Source: CAZDUZ01 sp964508755 (GTDB taxonomy: Bacteria; Patescibacteriota; Dojkabacteria; SC72; JAFGCJ01). From it: a stretch of DNA of 6,278 bases. The notes beneath the pieces were generated by a model, which saw only the letters and a program-made list of their open reading frames with translations, did no database searches and was not told where the DNA came from. Position numbers and translations under genes: made by a program. The stretch is from positions 1 through 6,278 of the forward strand of contig CAZDUZ010000055.1 in the NCBI GenBank assembly GCA_964508755.1, read 5' to 3'. Below are positions 1 through 5,477 of this stretch, piece by piece. Position 1 is the first letter of the stretch, and the number at the start of each line of letters is the position of its first letter.

Positions 1-155
1 TGTGTAGCAAAACCTTCTGGTATAAATCCTTGAAGCTGAATTTTTGAGGCATAAGCAAGATCGTGTATCTTTTGATTATCGATATTAACTGACCTTGCAA
101 TGGTAACGATTGAATCGAGGTCTTCAGTGGTGTCTGGGCGGATTATTTTTGAAAA
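1..155 (-). CDS. Probable GNAT-family N-acetyltransferase, N-terminal fragment (runs off left edge)
   Basis: The frame reads IIRPDTTEDLDSIVTIARSV and then, after a short stretch, a segment containing LQGFIPEGFAT. The opening IRP-x-T-x-EDLDSIV pattern is the usual first strand and helix of GNAT acetyltransferases, which move an acetyl group from acetyl-CoA to an amine. The later QGF segment resembles the 'GFL...' stretch that follows in many of them. The acetyl-CoA loop would lie beyond the window and cannot be checked. The frame is closed upstream by TAA at 158-156, and only six codons separate that stop from the conserved start of the domain, none of them ATG, GTG or TTG. An ATA at 146-144 sits where an ATG would be expected. 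The gene may therefore be start-mutated, truncated, or begin at an unusual codon. The family call is based on about 50 residues and is tentative. Confidence 0.4.
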
Positions 156-160
156 TTACA

Positions 161-180
161 ATACTTTTTTCTGAAAGTAT
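161..180. repeat. Perfect 7-bp inverted repeat
   Basis: ATACTTT and AAAGTAT face each other across a 6-base loop in the AT-rich spacer between the GNAT-like fragment and the DUF2975 gene. It lies just upstream of the minus-strand fragment, so it is not that gene's terminator. It may be an operator or a chance AT-rich palindrome. The rest of 181-320 shows no gene, only AT-rich sequence with short palindromes such as TTACGTAA near 252. Confidence 0.3.
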
Positions 181-323
181 ATGCAGAAGAGTTGTGAATT
201 ACTTTTCAAATGCAAATGTTAATATAGTATTTATTATCTTATTAAACTAATTACGTAACTCATATGTATATATTAATGACCTGTTTATTATAGCGGACGG
301 TATCGGATAACGTTAAAAACATA

Positions 324-352
324 TTGACAAACGATATTGCCAAATGTAGTAT
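324..352 (+). promoter_or_regulatory. Sigma70-type promoter of the DUF2975/HTH operon
   Basis: A perfect -35 box TTGACA (324-329) is followed by a 17-base spacer and a TAGTAT -10 box (347-352, four of six consensus bases). Transcription would start near 358-360, giving a leader of only about 25 bases. There is no Shine-Dalgarno sequence before the ATG at 384. This is the best canonical promoter in the window and supports the start of the downstream gene. Confidence 0.65.
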
Positions 353-383
353 ACCTAATGGTTTAACTTAAAATGATACATAC

Positions 384-854
384 ATGAAAGCATATCTCGG
401 CTCTCTGCCCCAAAAGCTTTTATCCATATTTCTATTCTTGAACATGTTAGTTCGATTAATAATACTTTCTTTCTTTGGCGTAATGGCGGTTTTCTCAACA
501 GCCATTTTTGATATAAGAGTAATTGTAATATTTATTATTCTATTGATGATCTTTATGGTCAGTCGGTGGTTATATCTTGTGTTTTCAAATATTGAAAATA
601 AGAAGCCTTTTTCAAGGGAAAATGGTGAAATGTTTATTAAATCATCATACTGCATGGTCGTTGCAGGTGTGTTTTCATTAATATCTGACATGTTAATGAT
701 TCCTGCGGAGTCTTTAAATAATGAAGTCGTGACATACAATCCATCAGGCATTTCTGGGTTTGATCATTTATTTTATGCACTGATTCTTTACACAATTGGT
801 CGAATATTCATTAGTGGTGCAAAATTAAAGGAGGAACAGGATCTTACTGTTTAA
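384..854 (+). CDS. DUF2975 family four-helix membrane protein
   Basis: This 156-residue protein has four hydrophobic helices at about residues 11-37, 43-68, 86-106 and 126-145. Between helices 2 and 3 lies a loop with IENKKPFSREN (about 70-80), the 'NPFS.EN'-type signature of DUF2975 proteins. The tail LKEEQDLTV (148-156) matches the usual hydrophilic end of the family, and the length is typical. DUF2975 proteins are inner-membrane proteins of unknown biochemical role, almost always encoded next to a small YozG/Cro-like HTH regulator, as here, where the regulator's ATG follows after 35 bases. Membrane sensing that controls the regulator is a plausible inference, not shown. The ATG at 384 fits the promoter at 324-352. 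An earlier ATG at 373 closes after four codons. No ribosome binding site is visible. Confidence 0.85.
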   Translation: MKAYLGSLPQKLLSIFLFLNMLVRLIILSFFGVMAVFSTAIFDIRVIVIFIILLMIFMVSRWLYLVFSNIENKKPFSRENGEMFIKSSYCMVVAGVFSLISDMLMIPAESLNNEVVTYNPSGISGFDHLFYALILYTIGRIFISGAKLKEEQDLTV

Positions 855-874
855 TTTACTCGTTACTTATGTTT

Positions 875-883
875 AAGGAGAGG
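875..883 (+). promoter_or_regulatory. Ribosome binding site fixing the HTH gene start
   Basis: AAGGAGAGG ends six bases before the ATG at 890. An in-frame ATG at 869 lies upstream of this site and so has no Shine-Dalgarno sequence of its own. The protein starting at 890 begins MAIIVNLDVVLAKQKM, which is how YozG-like regulators usually start. The start is therefore 890. Confidence 0.8.
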
Positions 884-889
884 AATTTG

Positions 890-1114
890 ATGGCAATTAT
901 TGTAAATCTTGATGTTGTGTTAGCAAAACAAAAAATGAAAGTAAAAGTCCTGTCGGAAAAGGTCGGTATCTCTGTCGCTAACCTTTCTATACTTAAAAAC
1001 GGAAGAGCTCGTGCCATCCGGATTTCTACCTTGAATCGAATTTGTAAAGTGCTTCAGTGTCAACCAGGCGATATTCTTGAATTTCGTGACTTAAAAAATT
1101 CAAAGGATGATTAA
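890..1114 (+). CDS. YozG-like Cro/C1 (XRE) family HTH transcriptional regulator
   Basis: This 74-residue protein is almost entirely one Cro/C1-type DNA-binding domain. A scaffold helix (about 7-17) is followed by the helix-turn-helix with LSEKVGISVANLSILKNG (21-38), the recognition helix being around VANLSILKNG, and then STLNRICKVLQCQPGDILEF (47-66), which is the conserved tail of this subgroup. The length and both signature blocks match the small YozG-type regulators encoded beside DUF2975 membrane proteins. It is the second gene of the operon started at 324-352. Autoregulation of that promoter is likely from family habit but unproven, and I found no clear operator overlapping it. The fold assignment is firm; the targets are unknown. 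Confidence 0.9.
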   Translation: MAIIVNLDVVLAKQKMKVKVLSEKVGISVANLSILKNGRARAIRISTLNRICKVLQCQPGDILEFRDLKNSKDD

Positions 1115-1117
1115 TAA

Positions 1118-1411
1118 TTCGAATTCTCAGACTGTTCATTCCTGATAATGGTATACTCCTACCTAAGTCCGATCAAAAACAGCGCAATAACAGAGGCAAT
1201 TAATGTACAAACACCTTCAGCCATTCGTTCGACCACAATTTCAACGTATGAGTTGATTCGTAGAATACCGTATGTACTTCTAGCTGGGCAAATCGGAGCG
1301 GTGATGGAAACAAGTGGGGTGAGGATGTTTTCATTTTACTTTGCACTACTTATACTAATCATTGTTGGTCCACAAATCTTTTTTTCCCATTTCCAAGTTA
1401 AGCGTAAGTAA
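1118..1411 (+). pseudogene. C-terminal remnant of an MFS transporter
   Basis: The frame opens after TAA at 1115-1117, and the first ATG is at 1148 (87 residues from there) with no ribosome binding site. The translation includes YSYLSPIKNSAITEAIN, then QTPSAIRSTTIS, IPYVLLAGQIGAVMETSG and a last hydrophobic helix ending IFFSHFQVKRK. This matches helices 10-12 of major facilitator transporters, where helix 10 is followed by 'IPS..RAT..S', then helix 11, a short loop with G, and helix 12. A whole transporter has about 400 residues, so roughly three quarters is missing. The space upstream is filled by the HTH gene, so the lost part was deleted or displaced. A small membrane protein translated from ATG 1148 is possible but less likely than a decayed gene. 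The family is inferred from pattern and hydrophobicity only. Confidence 0.55.
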
Positions 1412-1454
1412 ATAATGAGGGAACTAAAACTTGAGGCATTTGAATAATAATCGT

Positions 1455-2036
1455 TTACTTATTCGATTTACGTTTGTTTTGTAACTCATTCTTTATTGTC
1501 ATAATTTCTGTCACTATCACATACACACACGGAACGATTACCAAGAGAAGGAATCCGGGAAGTGTTTTGACAAATTGAATAGGATATCCAATCAATGGAA
1601 TACTTACGATTACTTTTCCCAGGACCGCATCTTTCTCGACAAATTCAAGATCCTTTCCTTCATTCGTATCGCCTTTCGTTTGATAAGAAACTTTGCCTTC
1701 TGCATTAATAACGTTAATGATTCTATGCGTTGTAGGGACACGATTCTTTAATTCAGGAGGTGCTTCGCGTGGAAAGAAAGTTATAATGTCCCCCACTCTA
1801 TAGGAACTATTTTTGTGAATAATAATCGTGCTTCCTTTGAAAATTGCTGGACTCATGGAACCTGTACTGACGGTATAGACCTTAATATTAACTGGAAGAT
1901 TGAAAATTGATATGAGGGAAAGTCCAAGAATCGCTACAAGTATTATCGATACAAATATATATATGATTGGAAGAAATTTCGTGGTTGATATTCTTATGTT
2001 ATTTTTTAATGAAAAAGTTTTAGGGAAATTTTTCAT
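1455..2036 (-). CDS. sipW: SipW-type signal peptidase I
   Basis: This is a membrane serine protease that removes signal peptides, of the Ser/His class shared by SipW, archaeal and ER signal peptidases rather than the Ser/Lys class. Numbered from the ATG at 2036 (193 residues), an N-terminal transmembrane helix covers about 22-46. The catalytic serine lies in VSTGSMSP (Ser60). The general-base histidine is in TTHRI (His104), where Ser/Lys enzymes would carry lysine. The GD motif TKGDTNEGKD supplies Asp123 and Asp129. A second hydrophobic segment at about 158-178 anchors the C-terminus, which ends in a Lys/Arg-rich tail. A TTG start at 2042 would add two residues, and neither start has a Shine-Dalgarno sequence. 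It lies directly downstream of a secreted protein with a SipW-type signal peptide, the usual substrate-plus-peptidase arrangement. Confidence 0.9.
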   Translation of the reverse strand: MKNFPKTFSLKNNIRISTTKFLPIIYIFVSIILVAILGLSLISIFNLPVNIKVYTVSTGSMSPAIFKGSTIIIHKNSSYRVGDIITFFPREAPPELKNRVPTTHRIINVINAEGKVSYQTKGDTNEGKDLEFVEKDAVLGKVIVSIPLIGYPIQFVKTLPGFLLLVIVPCVYVIVTEIMTIKNELQNKRKSNK

Positions 2037-2066
2037 GATCAAATAATAAATGCAAAATATTCAGAC

Positions 2067-2106
2067 CTCGGCCAGTTGCGCAAGTGGTTTGCGCAACTAG
2101 GCTGAG
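2067..2106 (-). terminator. Strong hairpin between the TasA-like gene and sipW
   Basis: A perfect 10-bp stem (AGTTGCGCAA at 2074-2083 against TTGCGCAACT at 2089-2098) closes a 5-base loop. It extends past a one-base bulge through a second stem of about 7 bp (2067-2073 with 2100-2106), with one C/A mismatch on the minus transcript. It starts 13 bases after the TasA-like stop codon. The minus-strand sequence beyond it is T-rich but has no clean U-tract, so it may be a partial terminator or an mRNA-stabilising element that lowers peptidase expression relative to its abundant substrate. Confidence 0.6.
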
Positions 2107-2118
2107 ATTTCGTTGATC

Positions 2119-2706
2119 TTAATCGTTATCTTGAACGGCATCAACTACCTCATTGAAGACAACTGATTTCCCCATTACTGAGTTGTCTGCGGAGTTATCG
2201 ACTCCGACTTGCTGACAGAGACGAACTGACCATCCGACCCGTACATTGTCATTTGGTCCAGATCCATCACTCTCATTTCCATGACCCCAGTATGTTTGGC
2301 TGCTGACTGTGGTTGATGGCATGGTGGACATCAAACCATCCCAAATGACATGTTCACCCCAACCCATGGTTGAACAGTTGGAGTCAATATCTGTCCACAG
2401 TTTCAGGCGAAGGAAATTATAGAGAGGTGTATCACCAGAAGCGTATTGCGGGGTAAATACTGCTTCAAATGGTAACGTTCCTGAATTAAACACATCCATA
2501 TACTCAACCGTCGATAGATAACCAGGATATGCATTTGTTACTCCGTATGGTTTACCTGCAGACTTGTTAAGCGTTAGCTGGAGAGTTCCTGTGGAAATAG
2601 TATTCCCAAGGATTGCTTCTTGGTCACTGAAAAGGGCCAATGAGGAACCCACTGCAACCGATCCTGCTAAGAGGATGAGTGCAAGAGCAATAACTATCCG
2701 TTTCAT
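2119..2706 (-). CDS. TasA/camelysin-like secreted protein with SipW-type signal peptide
   Basis: Numbered from the ATG at 2706 (195 residues), the protein opens MKRIVIALALILLAGSVAVG, a short signal peptide. SSLALFSDQE follows, then GNTISTGTLQLTL (34-46), the characteristic entry of TasA, CalY and camelysin proteins. Cleavage by the SipW-type peptidase is expected near SLA/LFSD, about residue 24. The rest looks like an all-beta domain. It has two cysteines (111 and 164), which could pair outside the cell, and a late ADNSVMGKSVVFNEVVDAVQ segment that I associate with CPR members. There is no HExxH, so a structural surface or fibre role is more likely than protease activity. An upstream ATG at 2718 would add MYNC; the basic MKR start fits a signal peptide better. 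No Shine-Dalgarno sequence lies near either start. sipW follows, separated by the hairpin at 2067-2106. Confidence 0.85.
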   Translation of the reverse strand: MKRIVIALALILLAGSVAVGSSLALFSDQEAILGNTISTGTLQLTLNKSAGKPYGVTNAYPGYLSTVEYMDVFNSGTLPFEAVFTPQYASGDTPLYNFLRLKLWTDIDSNCSTMGWGEHVIWDGLMSTMPSTTVSSQTYWGHGNESDGSGPNDNVRVGWSVRLCQQVGVDNSADNSVMGKSVVFNEVVDAVQDND

Positions 2707-2726
2707 ACAATTGTACATAAAAATTT

Positions 2727-2779
2727 GGCTAAGAAATTCTGTGCGGCATAAAGCCGTAGCCCTTGTTGATACCTCCTTT
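2727..2779 (-). promoter_or_regulatory. Structured leader of the TasA-like gene with orphan Shine-Dalgarno
   Basis: Read on the minus strand, a perfect AAAGGAGGT (2779-2771) is followed by no ATG, GTG or TTG within usable distance. Next come GGCTA (2761-2757), a tight hairpin CGGC-TTTAT-GCCG (2756-2744), a 12-base single strand and TAGCC (2731-2727), which can pair with GGCTA to enclose the hairpin. The hairpin includes an ATG (2749) opening a six-codon frame, MPHRIS, that ends at 2729. The TasA-like start lies 20-32 bases further on and has no ribosome binding site. A regulatory or standby-ribosome leader is likely. I do not recognise a known riboswitch class. Confidence 0.45.
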
Positions 2780-2992
2780 CAAGATACAAAAGTTATTTAA
2801 TGACGAATAGAAAGTGCAAAAAAATGGAAAACAAAAAAGGAACTTGCAGTGGAATGCGGTGAAACGTATGGGGCAGATAGTAAATGAAACGGGACAATTT
2901 CATTACTTCTGATTGGATACTAGCACTTGAGTAAAATCAGGTCAATCAGTAAGGATTAACATTGAAAGAAGAGGCCTTTAAAAATGAAGAAA
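2780..2992. other. Intergenic region without a recognisable gene; holds a 7-bp inverted repeat
   Basis: This lies between the end of the ATP-grasp gene and the TasA-like leader and should contain the TasA-like promoter. I found only weak -10 candidates (for example AATAAC near 2794), none convincing. AATGAAA (2883-2889) and TTTCATT (2898-2904) form a 7-bp inverted repeat with an 8-base loop but no U-tract on either side. It could be an operator or a weak terminator of the ATP-grasp gene. Open frames here are short and resemble nothing I know. Confidence 0.35.
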
Positions 2993-3862
2993 TCAATATT
3001 TTGTTATAGCTGATCTTTTCTCAACATTATCACTAAGAAATTTGATAACAGCCTTTACTTCATCGGTTCCTTTGGTAATTCCTGGATATCGGTTAATTTC
3101 TAACAAGTAGGGTTTTCCGGTGTGTTTGTTAATGACAATGTCTGCTCTGCACCAGGAAAGTTTTAACTTGCGCGCGGCAAGAATTGCGATGTTTTTCACT
3201 TCATCGGGACAATGCTTTACTGGAACAAATTCTTCACGGGCGCCATTGCAGGAGTTATTCCTAAACTCCCCTGATTTTGGATAACTTCGTTCTGCGGCTA
3301 CAACCTTTCCATTTGCTACTAATACTCCCCAATCATAATCGTTTGGAATGTATTCCTGGAACATGACTTTGACTAATGGATTAATTGAGGGAAGTATCGA
3401 TGCCAGTTCTTCGCGATTATGCGCTAAGAATGTATTTTTCCCTCGGTATCCCTGTATGTCCTTAATTACCACTGGGTATTTACAGTTGTTTTCAACTTTT
3501 TCAATAAATGTATTCCATTTCTTTGTATTTGCATAAAAAGTAACCGGACTTGGAATTTGATTTATACTGAAAATCATATGATCGACGATTTTGGAGCCTG
3601 AGCGTCCGACACGTGTATGCTTCACTTTGTTATCTTTTAAGTATAACTGCAGACTGTACGCGAGATCACGTGTTCCCCAATATGAGGCAATCCATACGAA
3701 ATTGTAGTGTTTGCAATCAAACCCTTTGTAGGTTACCTCTGGACCTTGAGTAGTAAAATTGAAATGAATATCATTAAAATACGACGTGTCATACTGCGCT
3801 TGAGGAAGCTGTGAAAGTGCTAACTTGAAATTTTCAACTTTAGGAACTATGAGAACCTTCAT
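2993..3862 (-). CDS. RimK-like ATP-grasp ligase, substrate unknown
   Basis: This 289-residue enzyme has the ATP-grasp fold: ATP activates a carboxylate as acyl-phosphate, which an amine then attacks. A pre-ATP-grasp domain covers about 1-95. PVVIKDIQGYRGKN (130-143) carries the nucleotide-binding lysine (Lys134) and the glycine-rich loop. FQEYIPN (168-174) is the adenine-side hinge with Glu170. SGEFRNNSCNGA (197-208) matches the RimK/glutathione-synthetase 'GEFR.N...G' block. ADIVINKHTGKPYLLEINRYPG (240-261) supplies the magnesium ligands Asp241, Glu255 and Asn257. All expected catalytic positions are present, so it should be active. RimK adds glutamate to ribosomal protein S6, while relatives build peptides, cofactors or storage polymers; no neighbour indicates which applies here. 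The ATG at 3862 has no Shine-Dalgarno sequence. A divergent control region lies upstream. Confidence 0.85.
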   Translation of the reverse strand: MKVLIVPKVENFKLALSQLPQAQYDTSYFNDIHFNFTTQGPEVTYKGFDCKHYNFVWIASYWGTRDLAYSLQLYLKDNKVKHTRVGRSGSKIVDHMIFSINQIPSPVTFYANTKKWNTFIEKVENNCKYPVVIKDIQGYRGKNTFLAHNREELASILPSINPLVKVMFQEYIPNDYDWGVLVANGKVVAAERSYPKSGEFRNNSCNGAREEFVPVKHCPDEVKNIAILAARKLKLSWCRADIVINKHTGKPYLLEINRYPGITKGTDEVKAVIKFLSDNVEKRSAITKY

Positions 3863-3982
3863 GTTTTTTCGTATACGTTTAAATCAGAAATGGTGTTTTC
3901 TCTATAGGAATGAGAGCCAGGACAGGCTCGTACCAAAATAAGTATGATCACCTGTTACAGTAGCTGGGGGAAAATTGCTGAT

Positions 3983-4008
3983 ATAACAATGTTATTATAC
4001 CCTATAAT
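3983..4008. promoter_or_regulatory. Inverted repeat next to back-to-back -10 boxes
   Basis: ATAACA-A-TGTTAT (3983-3995) is an exact inverted repeat with a one-base centre. Overlapping its end, ATTATA-CCC-TATAAT (3994-4008) places a perfect TATAAT on each strand, back to back: 4003-4008 facing the helicase and 3999-3994 facing the ATP-grasp gene. Neither has a good -35 at 16-18 bases. The symmetry suits a bidirectional promoter serving both divergent genes, with the inverted repeat as a possible operator. The rest of 3863-3982 shows no gene, only a 5-bp GAGCC/GGCTC hairpin at 3914-3929. Confidence 0.45.
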
Positions 4009-4033
4009 GGCTTTAAGGTATATCTGTCATAAG

Positions 4034-4057
4034 ATAACAATGAATATGTGTTATAAT
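4034..4057 (+). promoter_or_regulatory. Extended -10 promoter of the DEAD-box gene with overlapping inverted repeat
   Basis: TGTTATAAT (4049-4057) is a perfect extended -10 (TGN plus TATAAT), which does not require a -35 box; none is evident. Transcription would start near 4064, giving a pyrimidine-rich leader of about 100 bases to the ATG at 4163. ATAACA (4034-4039) and TGTTAT (4049-4054) repeat the arms of the element at 3983-3995 with a 9-base gap, and the right arm overlaps the -10. A protein bound there would block the promoter. Confidence 0.6.
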
Positions 4058-4122
4058 ACCACGCTCAAAGTACTGCAGGTTAGGTAAGTTTCTTTTTTCC
4101 CTTTTGTATTTTGATTATTTAG

Positions 4123-4143
4123 GCCTTAAGGCATGGGCTTTTT
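4123..4143 (+). promoter_or_regulatory. Palindrome and small hairpin with T-run over an upstream ATG
   Basis: GCCTTAAGGC (4123-4132) is a perfect 10-base palindrome touching the ATG at 4133. AAGGC-ATGG-GCTTT (4128-4141) can fold with the ATG in its loop and is followed by a T-run (4139-4143), a miniature terminator-like shape. This argues against initiation at 4133 and suggests a control point in the helicase leader. The stem is short and includes a G-U pair. Confidence 0.3.
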
Positions 4144-4162
4144 AGTGTACAAGAAGAATGTT

Positions 4163-5428
4163 ATGAATAGAAATCAATACTCAACACAGAGAAATACATA
4201 CTCATCCAGTGCGTATAGATCCAGCGAGAACAACTGTTCTTTTTCAGGTTCTAGCCGTCCATCGAGCGGATATCGTAGCTATCGACCTCAAAATCGATTT
4301 TCTTCGAGAAGACGTTTTCAACCGGTTAGTATAAATCCTGCGCGTTACGTCGCTCGTGCTGCAAACCTTAATACGGAAAGTAGTATCGATACGAATGAGA
4401 GTTTTTCTCAATACGGTCTGCACGAAATAATCCTTGAGAATACGAGAAAAAAGAATTTTGTGGCTCCTACCCGTATTCAATCTCAGGCTATTCCACAAGC
4501 ACTATCTGGTAATGATGTACTAGGAATTGCTCAAACAGGATCAGGAAAGACAGGTGCATTCTTGATGCCGCTTATTCATAAAGTGCTTACCCAAAAACAG
4601 CAGAAAGTCTTGATCATTACACCAACTCGTGAGTTAGCAAAACAAATTGAAGATGAATTATGGAGCTTAAGTCGAGGTGCAAATATTAGATCTGCTCTCA
4701 TCATTGGTGGGGCAAGTATGTATAGGCAAAAGTCATCTCTGAGAAATCTTCCTCAATTCGTTATCGCAACACCTGGTCGACTGAAGGATGTTGAACATCG
4801 AAGAATGATCAATCTCTCAGAGTTTAATAATATTGTTCTTGATGAAGTAGATCGAATGCTTGATATGGGTTTTGTTCATGATATTACAGAGATAATCTCC
4901 AAACTTCGTCCTGAGAAGCAAGTCCTCTTTTTTGCAGCAACAATGAATGAGAAAGCTGAATCAATAGCACGGTCATTTCTAAAAAATCCGGTCCGTATAC
5001 AAGATGATGCTATCTCTCCTCAGAAAAATGTTGACCAGGATATTGTGCAGGTTACATCTGGAAATAAAATTGAACGACTTCAGGAAATACTTGTGAGAGA
5101 AGAAGTCCAAAAGACGATTATTTTTGCACGCACGAAGCATGGTTCCGATTCTCTTTCACGAAATTTAATGAACCGAGGCTTTAGTGTTGGTACTATTCAT
5201 GGAGGCAAGACACAATCAAATAGAGAGCGTGTCATTGCAAGCTTTCGTCGTGATACGGTTCGTATTCTAGTAGCTACCGATGTGGCTGCTCGTGGATTGG
5301 ATATCTCTGATATCACTCATGTTATCAATTACGACGAACCCAATACGTACGACGATTACATCCATAGAATTGGAAGAACTGGTAGAGCCGGTAAAAAAGG
5401 TGTGGCACTTACGTTCATTGAGCGGTAA
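4163..5428 (+). CDS. DEAD-box ATP-dependent RNA helicase
   Basis: This cytoplasmic enzyme unwinds or remodels RNA with ATP, probably in ribosome assembly or mRNA turnover. From the ATG at 4163 (421 residues), a Ser/Arg/Tyr-rich, presumably disordered head covers about 1-60. Helicase motifs follow in order: Q motif (Phe81; PTRIQ with Gln106), motif I QTGSGKT (124-130), PTREL (154-158), TPGRL (203-207), motif II as DEVD (227-230), motif III as AAT (258-260), IIFARTK (319-325), VATDVAARGLD (370-380) and HRIGRTGRAG (401-410). The protein stops 11 residues after motif VI, so there is almost no C-terminal extension. AAGAAG six bases before 4163 is a fair ribosome binding site. An in-frame ATG at 4133 would add ten residues but has no usable site and sits in a hairpin. 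DEVD for DEAD and AAT for SAT are departures from consensus. Confidence 0.92.
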   Translation: MNRNQYSTQRNTYSSSAYRSSENNCSFSGSSRPSSGYRSYRPQNRFSSRRRFQPVSINPARYVARAANLNTESSIDTNESFSQYGLHEIILENTRKKNFVAPTRIQSQAIPQALSGNDVLGIAQTGSGKTGAFLMPLIHKVLTQKQQKVLIITPTRELAKQIEDELWSLSRGANIRSALIIGGASMYRQKSSLRNLPQFVIATPGRLKDVEHRRMINLSEFNNIVLDEVDRMLDMGFVHDITEIISKLRPEKQVLFFAATMNEKAESIARSFLKNPVRIQDDAISPQKNVDQDIVQVTSGNKIERLQEILVREEVQKTIIFARTKHGSDSLSRNLMNRGFSVGTIHGGKTQSNRERVIASFRRDTVRILVATDVAARGLDISDITHVINYDEPNTYDDYIHRIGRTGRAGKKGVALTFIER

Positions 5429-5477
5429 GTGATCTACTCAGCAAAACAGCTATTTCATCGTTTCTTGAAGATAATTA

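Noticed and set aside
368..751. Minus-strand open frame of 127 codons
   Set aside because: It lies opposite the DUF2975 gene, has no family resemblance and no ribosome binding site; the plus-strand frame has the expected membrane helices and motif.
1442..1464. GAATAA/TTATTC hairpin as a bidirectional terminator between the MFS remnant and sipW
   Set aside because: Only six AT-rich pairs with an 11-base loop, overlapping the sipW stop codon; too weak to call.
2564..2800. Plus-strand open frame of 78 codons
   Set aside because: It is antisense to the signal peptide of the TasA-like gene and its leader, with no recognisable domain.
2821..2921. Short plus-strand frame from GTG in the intergenic region
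   Set aside because: About 33 codons, Lys/Asn/Gln-rich as expected from AT-rich DNA, with no ribosome binding site or similarity.
3914..3929. GAGCC/GGCTC hairpin in the ATP-grasp leader as a terminator or riboswitch
   Set aside because: The stem has only 5 bp, with no U-tract and no supporting structure around it.
5429..5477. Terminator between the converging helicase and right-edge genes
   Set aside because: No GC-rich stem with a T-run is visible on either strand in this 49-base gap.
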